From assembly GCA_017519005.1 (NCBI GenBank), contig JAFWTG010000041.1, positions 1 through 51,906 of the forward strand: 51,906 nt of DNA, given 5' to 3'. How positions within the stretch are numbered: position 1 is the first letter of the stretch; each line of letters opens with the position of its first letter. Below are positions 50,390 through 51,906 of the stretch, one piece after another. The notes under the pieces are model-generated. The model was not told the origin of the DNA and ran no database searches. It was given only the letters and a program-made list of their open reading frames with translations. This DNA is from Oscillospiraceae bacterium (GTDB lineage Bacteria > Bacillota > Clostridia > Oscillospirales > Oscillospiraceae). A program made the translations under genes and the position numbers.

Positions 50390-51757
50390 ATGGACGCCCC
50401 AAAAGGTGATTTTTCCAAGGGCAGGGTCTCAGCCCTGATTATGAAGCTGGGCCTGCCGATTATGCTGGCCGAGCTGGTCCACGTGCTCTACAACATCGTG
50501 GACCGCATGTACATCGGCCACATGCCGGAGCCCACCGGCACCATTGCCCTGACGGGCCTGGGCGTGTGCTTCCCGCTGATCACCCTGATCGGCGCCTTTG
50601 CCAACCTCTGCAGCACCGGCGGCGCGACGCTCTCCACCATCGCCCGGGGCGAGGGTGACGACGAGCGGGCCGGGCGGATCATGGAGACGGCCTTCACCTT
50701 CCTGCTGATTATCGGCGGGATTCTGACGGTCCTGCTCTTCGCGACGGCGCCCTGGACCCTGACCCTCCTGGGCGGCAACGAGACCAGCCTGCCCTACGCC
50801 CTGGATTATTTCCGCATTTACGTGGTCGGGACCATCCCGGTGCTGATCAGCCTGGGAATGAATCCCTTCATCAACGCCCAGGGCTTTCCACGGGTGGGTA
50901 TGGTGACGGTGACCCTGGGCGCGGCTCTGAACATCGTGCTGGACCCCATCTTCATCTACGCCCTGGATATGGGCGTTCGAGGCGCGGCCCTGGCTACGGT
51001 GCTGTCCCAGCTGGCCAGCGCGGTCTGGGTGCTCCGCTTCCTCACCGGGAAGCGGCCTCCGGTCCGCCTGAAGGGCCTGGGAATCGACAGGGTGCAGCTG
51101 GTCAACGTGATGAAGCTGGGCGTCACCGGCTTTATGTTCAAGGTGACGAACTCCGTCACCCAGGCCATCGTCAACGTGATGCTGAAGGCCTGGGGCGGCC
51201 CCCTCAGCCAGCTCTACATCGGCGCCATGAGCCTCATCAACTCCATGCGGGAGATCATGAGCCTGCCCATCAACGGCGTGAGCCAGGGCGGCCAGGCCGT
51301 CATGAGCTACAACTATGGGGCGAAGCTCTACAAGCGGGTCTCCGAGAGCATCCGCTTCTTCCTGCTGGCGGGCCTTGCCATCAACACCCTGATGTGGGCG
51401 CTGGTGATGACCGTTCCCCAGCCGCTGATCCGAATTTTCACCGACGACGAGGACCTGATTTCGCTGACGGTCCGCTGCGCCAGAATCTACTTCGGCGCCT
51501 TCCCCTTTATGGCGCTGCAGGTCACGGGGCAGCACACCTTCGTGGCGCTGAACCACCCCAAGCACGCCCTGTTCTTCTCCACCCTGCGGAAGCTGATCCT
51601 GGTGGCCCCGCTGACCCTGCTGCTGCCCGGCCTGGGCCTGGGCGTCGAGGGCGTCTTCTGGGCCGAGATGATCAGCCAGCTGGTGGGCGCCAGCGCCTGC
51701 TTCACCACCATGTACTTCGTCATCTGGCGGAAGATGAAGCAGCCCCTTGCCGGCTGA
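50390..51757 (+). CDS. MATE-family efflux transporter
   Basis: A 455-residue multidrug/toxin extrusion-type antiporter with about twelve helices in two homologous halves. The N-terminal half begins IMKLGLPIMLAELVHVLYNIVDRMYIGH (spread over about 17-44), typical of MATE proteins, and the second half starts near VMKLGVTGFMFKVTNSVTQAIVNVML (about 240-265). Substrates of clostridial members are mostly unknown: cationic drugs, metabolites or peptides exchanged for Na+ or H+. GAAAGGAGT precedes the ATG. The only promoter seen is inside the heptamer-bounded island upstream, so its expression may depend on that island. Confidence 0.93.
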   Translation: MDAPKGDFSKGRVSALIMKLGLPIMLAELVHVLYNIVDRMYIGHMPEPTGTIALTGLGVCFPLITLIGAFANLCSTGGATLSTIARGEGDDERAGRIMETAFTFLLIIGGILTVLLFATAPWTLTLLGGNETSLPYALDYFRIYVVGTIPVLISLGMNPFINAQGFPRVGMVTVTLGAALNIVLDPIFIYALDMGVRGAALATVLSQLASAVWVLRFLTGKRPPVRLKGLGIDRVQLVNVMKLGVTGFMFKVTNSVTQAIVNVMLKAWGGPLSQLYIGAMSLINSMREIMSLPINGVSQGGQAVMSYNYGAKLYKRVSESIRFFLLAGLAINTLMWALVMTVPQPLIRIFTDDEDLISLTVRCARIYFGAFPFMALQVTGQHTFVALNHPKHALFFSTLRKLILVAPLTLLLPGLGLGVEGVFWAEMISQLVGASACFTTMYFVIWRKMKQPLAG

Positions 51758-51765
51758 AGCCCCCG

Positions 51766-51863
51766 CAATCGGGATTTGTTGAACTGATGCCAGCGGATCG
51801 AGCTTCAGACAAACCTCCCCTGCAAAGGGGAGGGGGACCGCCCGCAAGGGCGGTGGAGGGGTC
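51766..51863. repeat. Family F end followed by a family E element
   Basis: CAATCGGGATTTGTTG (51766-51781) is the left end of a family F-type element whose other end lies beyond the window. AACCTCCCCTGCAAAGGGGA then CCGCCCGCAAGGGCGG and GGAGGGG (51811-51863) form two adjacent hairpins. Inverted relative to the copy at 11491-11544. Nothing further is recognised up to the window end. Confidence 0.75.
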
Positions 51864-51906
51864 GCGTTGGGTCTTGCCGTCGTTGGTTGGGAGCGCGCAA
51901 TCTCCG

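Noticed and set aside
51811-51863. A rho-independent terminator for the MATE gene
   Set aside because: The stems are strong but there is no T-run on either strand, and the same sequence occurs inside a coding region, so it is a dispersed repeat first.

Overview
The window is about 52 kb of GC-rich, gene-dense bacterial chromosome. Gene content and order point to a spore-former of the class Clostridia (Bacillota), probably an Oscillospiraceae-type gut anaerobe. The evidence is a GerW/YtfJ sporulation protein, a DacF-like D,D-carboxypeptidase, an IspH-ribosomal protein S1 fusion, class III fructose-bisphosphatase, and the clusters M50 protease-scpA-scpB-DUF2953-gerW-dacF-rluB-flavoprotein-cmk-plsC-ispH/S1 and ylxM-ffh-rpsP-KH-rimM-trmD. 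Genus and species are not resolvable from sequence alone. No rRNA, tRNA, CRISPR array, prophage or transposase gene was seen.

Layout. 1-5 kb: two minus-strand envelope genes, then a TPR/LRR surface protein and a membrane-anchored trypsin-like protease on the plus strand. 5-17 kb: the conserved housekeeping run from the M50 protease to IspH-S1. 17-19.6 kb: a frameshifted beta-propeller lipoprotein, YnzC and a small lipoprotein. 19.7-24.9 kb: the SRP/ribosome-maturation cluster ending in trmD and a Sir2 deacylase. 25-34.3 kb and 34.5-44.1 kb: two tandem, divergent-in-sequence peptide ABC importer operons, each in the order binding protein, two permeases, two ATPases, small accessory membrane protein. 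44.2-51.8 kb: metG, a class III FBPase gene (minus strand) with an in-frame TAG, a HerA/DUF853-type ATPase and a MATE exporter.

Two things stand out. First, the second importer operon is architecturally strange: its binding protein looks circularly permuted, one ATPase carries about 320 extra residues (coiled coil plus a lipocalin-like beta segment) between Walker A and the Q-loop, one permease of each operon carries a 200-440-residue extracytoplasmic insert, and the last gene looks like a catalytically dead, membrane-anchored ApbE-fold protein.

Second, the chromosome is littered with small palindromic repeats. I name the families here for use below. Family A: GTAGGG followed by a hairpin. 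Family B: arrays of a 7-nt (once 8-nt) unit, usually as two complementary arms around a loop, with a different unit at each locus. Family C: TGTCATTGCGAG...GTGGCAATC. Family D: GATTCTTCGG...CAGAATGAC. Family E: AACCTCCCC...GGTGGAGGGG. Family F: terminal inverted repeats resembling AATCGGGATTTGTCG. They fill most non-operonic gaps, supply the TAG stop codon of at least four genes, and lie in frame inside conserved proteins (ScpB, RluB, the HI0933-type flavoprotein, PlsC, RimM), much as Rickettsia palindromic elements do.
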